The notes under the pieces: generated by a model | Database searches by the model: none | Told to the model about the DNA's origin: nothing | What the model saw: the letters and a program-made list of their open reading frames with translations, nothing else | Source of the DNA: Hippopus hippopus | Lineage: Eukaryota; Mollusca; Bivalvia; Cardiida; Cardiidae | Assembly: GCA_946811185.2 (NCBI GenBank) | Contig: OX328106.1 | Coordinates: 6,457,777-6,521,776, forward strand | Length of the DNA: 64,000 nucleotides | Direction: 5' to 3' | Program-made: the position numbers and the translations under genes | Part shown: piece after piece, positions 35,701-47,700 of the stretch | Layout: each line of letters begins with the position of its first letter | Numbering within the stretch: the stretch's first letter is position 1

Positions 35701-38700
35701 CTTGTGGTATGAGATATTTTCACCAAGTCGTAAACCTTGCACTGCTGAGTATTGTTGGCACTGTTGGTAGCATACAGGACTTGAGAACAGGGGCTTGCTG
35801 GTTTGAATCTGTAGCTAGGCAAATTTCTTTCTGAGGATTGGTGATAGTCATTATGAAAGGATTCATCCCTCTTTCACAGCTAATCATTGTTTCCACAATA
35901 GTTTTATGGGAGAGCAGCCAGTATCTTGGGGAAAATATTGTGCAAAAAACTAGTCACAGAAACTCTAGGAAAGCATGGATCGGTACACTGGCTACTGCAG
36001 TATAACTAAAATAGTATTGAAAAATGTGTTAAACACCATACAATCAATAATTGACCTTGCGCTATATAGGTGCTCATTTCTACTGACCAGTATTGGTATC
36101 AGTATTTCAATTATCATGCTTTCCAAGGAATTAAGTTCTTGTCCTTATTAACCTACTAGGAGGCTAACACAGAGATGTGTTAACCCTCCACTCTACTATA
36201 CGAGCAAAATGTTTGACTGGTCCAAATTCAAAGCATTAAATTTTGCAGAAGACATATCAGATGTAGTTAAAATAGTTGTAATTGTCAGAGAAAGTGTAGA
36301 AAACCTTGTGGGCAAAGGAGAAAATGCTGGTTACCAGCATTTTCTTCTTTTCTGACAAGGTTTTCAAAAGGCTGTTTTCCCAGGGTCATTAAAACTTGGG
36401 ATTGTTTGGTAAAGGGTTAACTCTTTATATAACAACACAATTTCAGACTGTTCCAAATTAAAGGCATTCACAGACAACAAAGGCATCACAAATTATGAAA
36501 TTTTTCTATGAAAGATTACAGAAAACAGTGTTGGAAAAGGAGAAAGTGCTGGTTATCAGAATTGTCTCCTTTTCCAACAATGTTTTCAAGAGTCCATTTT
36601 TTTGGGGAGTTAAAAGTCAGGAGTTTAGGGTTAACTCTTTCCTACACAATCTGGACTTTTAACGACTTTGACAGATAATGCCTCTGAAAACATTGTGTGA
36701 AAAGGAGAAAATGCTTGTAACCAGTATTTTCTCCTTTTCCATAATGTTTTCTATTCTTTCAGAGAAAAATCTCATCGTTTGAGCAACATGATTTGTCATC
36801 TGCAAATGCTTTCAACTTCCAGAATCCTTAAACTGCCTTCCACAACTTCAGTCCCCTATGTGGCCATTGTAGATCAAGATCAGGCTGCATGATAGGTGCA
36901 GTCTGATCTTTGATCTACACTATCCGCTTCGCATAGACTTTGTGGAGAAGAGTGCCCTTAAAATTGCCCTGATGTTGGCCTTGTCTCTGGATTGATAATG
37001 TCTGTTGGGTTAATTTGGCACTTTAAAGTTTAACACATATTTACTTCAAGTATCTTCTAGTGGTTTTTAAAAAAACATTGTGGCAAATTCTCAGAATTTG
37101 CAATAGATCCATTTGACACATTGCTTAAATGATTCTTTTGATATAAAAATCTATGTCACCAACATCCTATACTCTTGTCCTGCAAATGTGGAATGGACCA
37201 TATATGGTTTATGGTGAAAAAAGACCGCTAAACACTTTTCTAATCAATCCAACCTTCTATTCCCACATTTTTTCTATTGTCCACCAAGCCCCAGTAGCTC
37301 AGTCGGTAGCGTACAGGACTTGAGAACAGGAGGTCGGTGGTTTCGATCCATGGCTCGACCAATTTCTTTCCGAAAATTGATGATAGTCATTATGACAGGA
37401 TTCATTCCTCTCCCACCGCTGATCATTGTTTCAACGATGGTTATGTGGGAAAGCAGCCAGTGGCTTGGAAAGAATATGGTGCGGATAGCTGGTAAAAGAA
37501 ACTCCAGGAAAGCATGGATAGGTTGCACTGGCCACCGCGATATAACTGAAATAATGTTGAAAATGGCATTAAACACCATACAATCAATCAACAATCAATT
37601 TCTTCTGTCCCTTTCCCAAGGGTTGTTAAAACTCGGGATTATGTGGAAAATGATTAAACAACTTCGAAACTGTAATATTCAGGTATCTGATTCCCAACTG
37701 ATGGTGTTAGTTTCATTTAACTAGCTTTTTACAGCAGGGGGTTAATCTTTTCATTAATGACTCCTTAAGTCTTGATGCCCTTTCAGAAATTTCAGAATGT
37801 ATTGTACAAACTCTTTACCAAACAATCTTGAGTTTTAAAAACCATGCGAAAGAAAGCTGTGGAAAACATTATGGGAAAAGGAGAAAATGCTGGTAACCAG
37901 CATTTTCTCCCTTTCTCACAATGTTTTCTTACTTTTTACAGACAAGTCCCATTATTTCTACCACATTGATTATGTTGTCTGTAAATGCCTTCAATCTGGA
38001 CCAGTCTAAAATTTTGTGGAATGGAAAAAAATTTCTGACAAAAAATACCCTCCGAATATCTATGCTATAAGTTTCTGTTGACCCTTCACTTTGTTTTTAT
38101 GACTTTAAAGATGGTTTCTGGAAAAAAAAAAGATTGTAGGAAAAAGAGGCAGTGCTGGTAACCAGCATTTTCTTTGTTTTCTACAAGGTTGTCTCCGAGC
38201 CGTGGTAGCTCAGTCGGTAGTGTGCAGAACTTTAGAACAGAGGGTTGTGGGTTCGATCATTGGCTCAGCCAATTTCTTACTGAGGATTGATGATAGTCAT
38301 TGCCATAGGATTTATTCCTGTCCCACCGCTGACCATCGTTTGGTGGGAAAGCAGCCAGTGGCTTGGAAAGAAAATTGTGTGGAATACTGCTAAAAGAGAC
38401 TCCAAGAAAACATGGATAGGTGCATTGGCCGCCGCAATATAACTGAAATAATGTTGAAAACGGTGTTACACCATACAATCAATCAATCTACAATGTTGTC
38501 TGCCTTTTCAAAGAAAAAGTTTATCTTTTATCACTCTAAAGATGATAGCTTTTTGGAAAAAAAGATTGTAGGAAAAAGAGACCGTGCTGGTAACCAGCAT
38601 TTTCTTTGTTTTCTACAATGTTGTCTACCCTTTCAAAGACAAACTTCATTATTTGAGCCTTATTATACCGCCGCAAAACAAATGTTTTCGGGGGGGTATA

Positions 38701-41700
38701 CTGGAATCAGCCTGTCTGTCCGTGTGTCCGTCTGTTTGTCCGTCCGTGTGTCTGTCCATGTACAAATAATTGCCTGTTTCTGTCAAAGCACTGGCGGGGG
38801 TATTAAGTCACATTCAGTGACAGCTCTAGTTCATTTTGTTTTCAGTTAATATTACCAATATTGACCAGTATAATTTTTTTTGTCTGGAACTGATTTAATT
38901 TTTTTTTTTCAAATTTAGGCTACCACTCCTATTTTTTTGTCTCTGCAACATATTTGCTCGTAATTAATATTTTTTCGATTTTTCTACGATGTTTTCTCAT
39001 CCATTCATATATTAAATCTTGCCAAGTCCCATTAGCTCAGTTGGTAGCATGCAGGACTTGAGAACATGGGGTCATGGGTTCGATCCCTGGCTTGACAAAT
39101 TTCTTTCCGAGGATTGATGATAGTCACTGTGACAGGATTCATTCCTCTCCCACCACTGACCATTGTTTCAGTGATGTTTATGTGGGAAAGCAGCCAGTGG
39201 CTTGGAAAGAAAATTGTGTGGAGTACTGGTAAAAGAGACTCCAGGAAGGCATGGAAGGCACTGGCCGCCACGATATAGCTGAAATAATGTTGAAAACGAT
39301 GTTAAACACCATACAATCAATCAATATATTAAATCCTAACTGATTCTCATAGTTCCTAATTCACAAGCTTTTGTAGGAGCGTCCTTTGACAAGGCACTTC
39401 AGAGCCCTTAATTGCCCAGTATCAGTGAAACCCAGGACACACATGAATAATGGGTCTAACGCAGTGATATGACTGAAATAAGGCCCAAACAAAATATATA
39501 TGTCATTCCAGTTATCTGACTATGTCTAATTTTTTACACCGGACCCTAAACATTTTTTTTTTCACTTGTTGACTGTTTAATATTTCATCACACTGTAATG
39601 TTAATGGCGTACTCGGAAAATTAGGAAAATTCTGTTGTTTTACCTCTATTAATTGCTGCCAGGGTGTGTTTGGAATAAAGAAAGAATTTGAAAAAATAAA
39701 ACAATTTTCCAGCTTTTGGACCCTAATTCTCAAAGGTATGTAACACATTTTCTTTGGCCTAATGTTGCAAGGGGTGTAAATCAATCAATCAATCGATCAG
39801 TCAATCAATCAATCAATCAATCAACCAACCAACCAACCAACCAACCAACCAGCCAATTTTACAAGGATACTTTCTTGTTTCAAGAGAAAGCAAGTGAAGG
39901 GTTAACTCTTTAGCAAAAACACAATTTTGGACTAGACTATTTCAGACAACAATTTAAGTGTTACTCAAGTGATGAGATTTGTCTATGAAAGAAAAGAAAG
40001 GGTTGTGGAGAAGCAAATAAAATGCAGGTTACCTGCATTTTCTCCTTTTTCCACAGTGTCTTCTAGAGCTTCTTTCTACAGGATTGTTGAAACATGGGAT
40101 TTTTCTGTAAAAGGGTTATTTAAAGATAATATTTATAAAGACCTATGTAGTGACCAGGGAAACAGACTTGAAATATATCATTATTCCTTTTACAATATGT
40201 ATCAGGCTATAATTTTGTACTTACAGCCTCGAAAAACATCTCATTTGTGACTTAAGTCCTTACCAGATGACAAATTGTAGAATTTGTCTAAAATTGATAA
40301 AGATTAAAATGTGATTCGTGTGATAAAATTGTTCTTCTACAACTTTGACATGGTTGAAAAAGCCTTGTGGGAAAAGGAGAAAATGTTAGTTACAAGCTTT
40401 TTCTCCTTTTCACATGTTTTTTCATAGGAATGATATTTTTTTTCAAAACCTTCTTCCTCACAATTGTTAAAAGGCCAATATGTTTTGTAAAGGATTAACC
40501 CTATACCGCACCATCCCATGTTTATCGACCCTGTGGTAGAAAGTCTTTTGAAACATCTTCGGAAAAGGAGAAAATGCTTGTAACCAGCATTTTCTCCATT
40601 TCCCACAATGTTTTCTAACCTTTCATAGAAAAATCAATTAATTTGAGCCACATCCAAATTGTCGTCTGCAATTGCTTTCAGTTTGGATGAGTCTAACATT
40701 TTGTTGCTTGGTAAAGAGATAAAAGGCCAGATTGTCAGTTGAAGTATTAAGTATTTGTACATGATACTTATTGGATTATAAAAATTTACGAGTAAATCAG
40801 AACTTTTTTATTATGGCATGAAATTACAGAGTTATATAAATTTGTAGTCTGTTTACGACGTAAAAAGGTCTGTTTGTGTTCGTAAGACCTCAAATTAAAT
40901 TGTTGATGATGTCATGTTATTGACTTCATAGTTCTTACATTGCGCAGTTTAATCCTTTGCCAAACAATCCTGTGTTTTAACAGCCCTGAGAGAGAAAGGT
41001 TTTGCAAATAATGTGAGAAAAGAAGAAAATGCTGGTCACCATCATTTCCTCCTTTCTTTACTCACAACTTCCATCATTTGAGCCACATTTAATTTGTCTT
41101 CTGCAAATGCTTTTAAATTGGATCAGTCTAAAACTTTGGCATTTGAGAAAGAGTTAAGAGTTTATAATTATAGTTTACATAGTTACATAAAAAAGTTTAT
41201 CATCAAGCCTTGGAAGAAGATTTGAAGGAACTTAAACCCACAGCCTTTGGATTGCTAGCCCTGTGTTCTTTTATTGCCAGCATAACTAAGGCCTAGTAAT
41301 GTAGTTGGTACTGTGCAGGACTTGAGAACAGGGGTGGCTGGCTAGAATCCATATCTCAGTTATATTCTCTCTGAGGACTGATGATAGCTATTGAGGATTG
41401 ATGATAGTTATTCCAACAGGGATTATTTCTCTCTGAACACTGATCATTGTTTTGACAATGGTTATTTGGGAAAGTAGCCAATGGCTTTGGAAGAACGTTG
41501 TTCAAAGTACTGGTAAAAGGGGCTCCAGGAAAGCATGGTGCACTGGCCACCTTGATACAACTGACATGATGTTGAAAACAGCACAAAAGACCATACAATC
41601 TATCATACAATCAACCACCATAGCTACTAGAATTATGCTTCAGTAATTGACATTTTCTGAACGATATTCTTGCAGGTCAGTTTATCTGTGGAAATAAGAA

Positions 41701-44700
41701 ATGTTCGGAGAGGGAGGGTCTTAGAAGTTGGGAGGTCAACTTTGCGTACATAGAGGATGGACAGAAGAAAAATGCATTAGTGAAACTCCGTAAGTCATTC
41801 TAATAACGATACACTTTGATGTACTTTTTTTAGGTCTAGCTGAATATGCTGGCTTTTGACCTACTTTTTGGTACTGATTACAAATGAATAAATAGAAATT
41901 TGTGATTGGTCAAAAATGTAGACTTGTTTATTTTTAGGACCATTGCCTATTTGCAGGCAAATTTACGCTGTCCATCTTTTTAAAAGATATTTCTTGTTAA
42001 TCATTATCTCCTTCTGTTAATTCCGTGTGTTTCAACAGTCCACACAAGAATACCCAGGCCTAGGGGAGTCACATGTTTTACATGGCATGTAGCATGTAGC
42101 ACATTATACCTCATTATGGTATATTGTGCCACATGCTTAACCTTTCACTACATGATAAAAGTTTAGACTTGTCTAAGTTGAAAGTGTTTGCAGAGGACAC
42201 CTTTGATTTGGGTTAAATGATGGCAGTTGTAATGAAAGCATAGAAAACATTGGGAAAAGGAGAAAATGCTGGTTCACCAGCATTTTCTTTTTTTCCCACT
42301 TTGTGTTAAAAAAGCTTTCTTCTTAACCCTTTACCACACAGTCCCGAGTTTTAATGATGTTTGGGTAGAAGGCTTTTGAAAACATTGTGGGAAAAGCTGA
42401 GAACCAGCTTTTTCTTCTTTTTCCACAATGTTTTCTTCCCTTTCAAAGACAATTTCTACTTATTCAGTCACCTTCAATTTGTCATCTGCAGATGCTTTCA
42501 ATGTGGATAAGTCCAATAATGTGTCATTTGGTAAAGCATTAAAGATCGTTAAAACATCGGATTGTGTGTTAAATATTTGACTAATGTGAGTGTTACAGGG
42601 CCATTATGGCCCTCTTGTCCATGCAGAGGATAGCTTCATGAAAAAGATATTGATAATGTTTCAAAATCTGTTCTCTGTATAGAAATCGAACATTGTATTT
42701 GTGGGGTTTTTGAATTAAACATGATGTGTTTCTGTTTTCAGGGCTTTGTCCAGACTGCTCGTACAAACTGAACTACCACCATAAGTAAGTATGCTGATGT
42801 TTCTCACAGAATGATGGCCTCCTTTGAACTCTTTATCATACACCAAAATTTTAACCTGGTCAAATTTGAAAGCATTTGCAGAGAATATAATTATCAAATG
42901 TTACTCAAAACATAAAAGTTGTCTTTCTAAAGGTAAAACACATTGTGGGAAAAGAAGAAAATGCTGGTAACCAGCATTTTCTTCTTTTCCTGCAATGTTT
43001 TCAAGAGGATTCTTCCTCAGAGTCATTAAAACTCAGAATTGTGTTTTAAAGAGTTAACTCTCTGCAAGGAAGTTAAATTTTTTGACTTTTCATATTAGAA
43101 GCTTTTGAAGATGACAGATTAAATGTGACTAAAATGATTTTATTTGTCCTTTTAATAGGGTTGAAAATATCGCCAAAAAAGGAGAAAATGGCGGTTACCA
43201 GCATTTTTTCCTTTTGCACAATATTTCCAAAAGCTGTCTTCTTTGATTGCATTACTTTTAGATGCTGGATTTTTTCACCATCAGCCTTTTTTTCACTCTT
43301 TAGTTAAAGGACCAATGAAAAGACCAGTTCAAATGTAAAAAGATCTGATACAAAATTTGATTGGTCAGCCGAATCACATGGTTTTGATTACTAAATATAG
43401 ACACGAGTCTACTTTGCTACCAAAGATATATATTTATACCCCCGCAAAACGAATGTTTTCGGGGGTATACTGGAATCAGCCTGTCTGTCCGTCCGTGTGT
43501 CCGTCCGTGTGTCCGTCTGTGTACAAAATACTAGTAATTTTGTGTCGCGAACTCCTCCTACAGTTTTGTTGCTATTGTATTGAAAGTTTGTTGATACACT
43601 GATCGTATACTGAAGTTGTGCAAGACGCAGTTTTCAATCATCTACTCCCTATTATTCCAGGGTAATCTCCCCTTGAACTTAGAAAATATTTTTGTTAAAT
43701 TGCCCGTTTCTGTCAAAGCGCTGGCGGGGGTATTAAGTCACATTCAGTGACAGCTCTAGTTATGTCAAGGTTAAGTGCATCACTTATCACAGATAAATAT
43801 GCTCGAATGTTATATTTCCTGCTAAAAATACATACAGTCAAACCTGTCTGAAAGATTACCTGTACTAAGCAACACATTGCATTAACTGTTTACCAAACAA
43901 CAAAATTTTAGACTTGTCCAAATTGAACGCATTTGCAGACAACAAAATCAGTGCAACTAAAAAATTGAAATTTGTTTTGGGAAGGGTAGAAAACATTTTG
44001 GGAAAAGGTGAAGTGCTTGTTACCAGTATTTTCTCTTTTCCTACAATGTTTTCAAAAGATTTTTATTGTCAGGGTTGTTAAAAGTCGGGCTCATGTGGTA
44101 AAGGGTAAAAAGACCTTCTTTAAGTAAAATTGAATATGCATCAACTCTTTAACAGACAACGAAATGTGAGACATGTCTAACTTTTAAGCATTTGCAGGCC
44201 TTCGATTTCATGTGGTTTCGAATGACCAACATGATAAATACCAATCCCTGTCGGTGAAGCCATTCTTGATATTGTTGTCTGCAAATTCGGTCAAAATGGA
44301 GGAGTTCAAAATTTTGTTGACTTCTAAAGAGTTAACCCTTTACCACACAATGCGGACATTTAACAACCCTGGGAAAGAAGCTTTTTTAAAACATTGTGGC
44401 AAAAGGAGAAAATGCTGGTAACCAGCATTTTCTCCTTTTCCCACAATGTTTTCTACTCTGTCCAAGAAAAATTGCAGGATTTGAGCCATATTGAAATTGT
44501 TGTCTGCAAGTGCTTTCAATTTGAACAAGGCTGAAATTCTGTCGTCTGGTAAAGGGTTAATAATTTCATTTCATGAACAGGAAAAAGGAAGTAAAGCCAA
44601 AAAAGCACAAAGAAAAACAGAAAGAATCAAAGAAACAAAAATTATCAAAAGGTAAGTGAGTATAAATGGGACATGCTCTGGCAAAAAACGGTGCTTAATG

Positions 44701-47700
44701 CATCTCCGTGACCCATTATACCAAGCAAGTCATCACATAATTATGGATCCATAGAATCCATTTTGTTCAACATCCAACTGAATCATGAGATAGAATTATC
44801 CTTCAACATGCAGAAAATTTAAAGATAGCAAAAAGTTTCGGCTCATGTCAGTCTGCGCAGGCTGACATGGGTCGATACTTTTTGCAAATGCATTAAGCCC
44901 CCTTTTCACAGAGCATGGATCAAGTGTTTTATCTGTAGAATCTGTGATCATAGGGACATGTGTTTTAACAGACATACAAATAATCGAAAAGAAAATTTTG
45001 GAAAAAGGAGTTTATGCTGGTCACCAGTGTTTTGTCTTTTTTTTCCTCAATGTTTTCTACCATTTCAGAGACGAAATGACGAAATTAAATGTGATCCTCA
45101 TTTAATTTTTTGGCTGCATATAGTTTTGATAGGGATTAGTCTAACTTTTTTCCGAGGCGAACTTTCTTTCCGGCGTATTTTCACCTCTCATCTCTGCTGA
45201 AGCATGTGAGAAAAGTAGTCGGTGGCTTTGGAAAGAAAGTTGTGTTAGTACTGGCATGAGAAAGCCAGGAAACACATGTGCGTCACCGACTGCCATGATA
45301 TGACCTTAGCTGTTAAAGTGGCATTAAACCCCAATACAACCAACCAACAACTAACTTTTTTCCAGTTGGTAAAGACTTTACAGATGTAAAAAGAATTATT
45401 CTAACATGACACGTGAATTCGGCTCTATAAACACAGTGCAACGAAAGCGTGGTAAAATCTACGTTATTCTATGTAGAGTGACATCATTCTATATAGAGTG
45501 ACGTCATTCTGTACAAAGTAAGTAAGTTATTCAATGGAATATAATCTGAATCCGTGTTATATCCGCGTTATTACTCTAAGTATGATCTTGTTTTCCTTTG
45601 ATTAAGAGTTGGTCATGTTAGAATTGAAATAATCTTCTTTCTATCGTGGTTTATCGTTCAATAAACCATAGTTGTGAGTTATGAGGCACAATAAATAAAC
45701 CACTCGGGCTATCGCCCTCGTTGATTATTTATTGTGCCTCATAACTCACAACTGTGGTTTATTGAACGATAAACCACGATAGAAAGAAGATTATTTCTTA
45801 AATAAATGAAAGTTTGATAGAACAGTTAGATGAATGTATACAATTGTGTTTAAATTGCTGGACTGTGGATATACAGAAGAGTGGATAGATGACAGATGAA
45901 TGGACTGTCATGATGAAAAAAAAAAAAGATACTACACAATTCATTATAGCTGTCTGAATCGTGAGTTAGAATCCTTTGACATGCAGAGAATTTACAAATA
46001 GCAAAAAAGTTTTGACTGATGTCACCTGCGTAGGCTGACTCATGTATATATACATATTTAAACTGACAGATCAGAAAACATACGATCAAAATTGCATGAA
46101 AATGAAATAAACTAACAATGTTATCTCTTTCAAAGGGTATATTCTATTTTTTTGAAATGAAATTTTCAGGTCACTCATCGGACATTGATGATGCAGAGTC
46201 AAATAAACATTCTGAAACTGGTACAACCAGTCCGGAAACCACAGAAGAGAAAAGCAGTCAACAGGAAGTAGAAAACATTTGGAGTGGACCAGCCAAGATA
46301 GTGGAGGAAAAGTCAAGGTAAAGCTTGATGAAGCTCAATTCTGTACCAGAGGACAAATTTTTGGGCTTGTCCTTATTGAAAGTATTTAACTGTTTCAATA
46401 CTGAATACATAAATTGCATTTTCTCAAAGTCTACAAATACAAGTCTGCTGCAAGATCAAGACACAGTTTGGTCATAATCTAGAATACAGCAATGGACAGT
46501 ATAGATCAGAGATTGAGATCAGACTGCACATTCTGTGCAGTCTGATCTTGATCTACACTGTCCACAAAAGCTCCTGGTGTCATGTATGGTATGGAAACAG
46601 TTATGGATGATAAATGAACTGTGGCTCACATGACAGGTTTTGTCTTTAGTAGGGGTGAAAATATCATGGGAAATGGAGAAATTACTGGTAACCATTTCAT
46701 GCCCCTGAAAAAATTTTCAGAGACATATGCTTTTGTTTGGTCCATCTGTCTCCAGTCCATCTGTCCGTCCATCTGTTCTTCAATGATGTATCATGGGCAA
46801 GAGTTATGTCTGTAGGTCAAAGGTCAAGGTCACAGCAAGGTTGAATGTGTTTTTCTCGTTTTTTGGGGGGTTGGGGTTTAGTATAGTGTATGTTTCCTGC
46901 CTGTAATATTTTTAATCATGAATGAATTTCAGTGTAACTTTGCAGAATTGTCAACCACATACAGACAAAGTTTTGCTCACAAGAACCATGTCCATAGGTC
47001 AAGGTCAAGGCAAGGTCAAATGTGTTCAAACTCTGATTTTTTTTTTGGGGGGGAGGGGGTGGAAAGGGGGTGCTTTATGTTTCATTACACTTGTCGACAA
47101 AAATATTACAAAGCTGGCCAGAGGCTCACTTTTTTGTCGACTCATTTGATGAAATTTTATCTCAAATACCAATTTATGTCAGATCTTATATGTCTTTTCA
47201 TTTGGGGAGATAATTACGCCAGCCTTTACCCTTAGAGCACCTTGCACATCTATAGCTGCCTTTGAGACCAGTGTAGATCAAGATCAGACTGCAAAAATTA
47301 TGCTAAACACGAAACACAGCAAACCACCATTATAATGTAATAATTTGGGTCTTATTTCCAAAATGTTAGAATGTAAATGGTGTAGTATACATATATAGGA
47401 TAATCAACTGGCGGTGTGTGATATTAAAAATCTGTCACTAGAATGGGGTCTGGTGCGGTTGAAAAACGAGTCCGAAGGACGAGTTTTTTAACCGTATCAA
47501 ACCCCATTCGAGTGACAGATTTTTAATATCACACACCACCAGTTGATTATTCTATTTATTATATTCCTAATTCTCCCTTTATTTGCTAATAATTATCAAG
47601 AACAGTAGGTATACATGTACTGGATAGGACTTTTCTCTACAAACAAATGATCCATTTTTGGCAGAAGCAGCTGACGCAATAGATGATGTAACGCTCGAGG

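Larger units (their letters stand above)
38085..38920 (+). mobile_element. Duplicated H-MITE region carrying a SINE and a Helitron-like element
   Basis: Two near-identical cores (GCAGTGCTGGTAACCAGCA at 38150 and GACCGTGCTGGTAACCAGCA at 38580) sit in H-MITE sequence. A SINE lies in the first and a Helitron-like element in the right arm of the second. The H-MITE end resumes after 38830 as ATATTGACCAGTATAA. Confidence 0.82.

Noticed and set aside
37288..39324. tRNA genes at 37288, 38196, 39022, 52400 and 62208
   Set aside because: Each carries A and B boxes but also a shared body of about 230 bp, a (CAAT)n tail and target-site duplications, which are SINE traits.
46170..46321. A separate small secreted or acidic protein gene
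   Set aside because: The frame is the Ser/Glu-rich exon 10 of FRA10AC1; both splice sites and phases fit.
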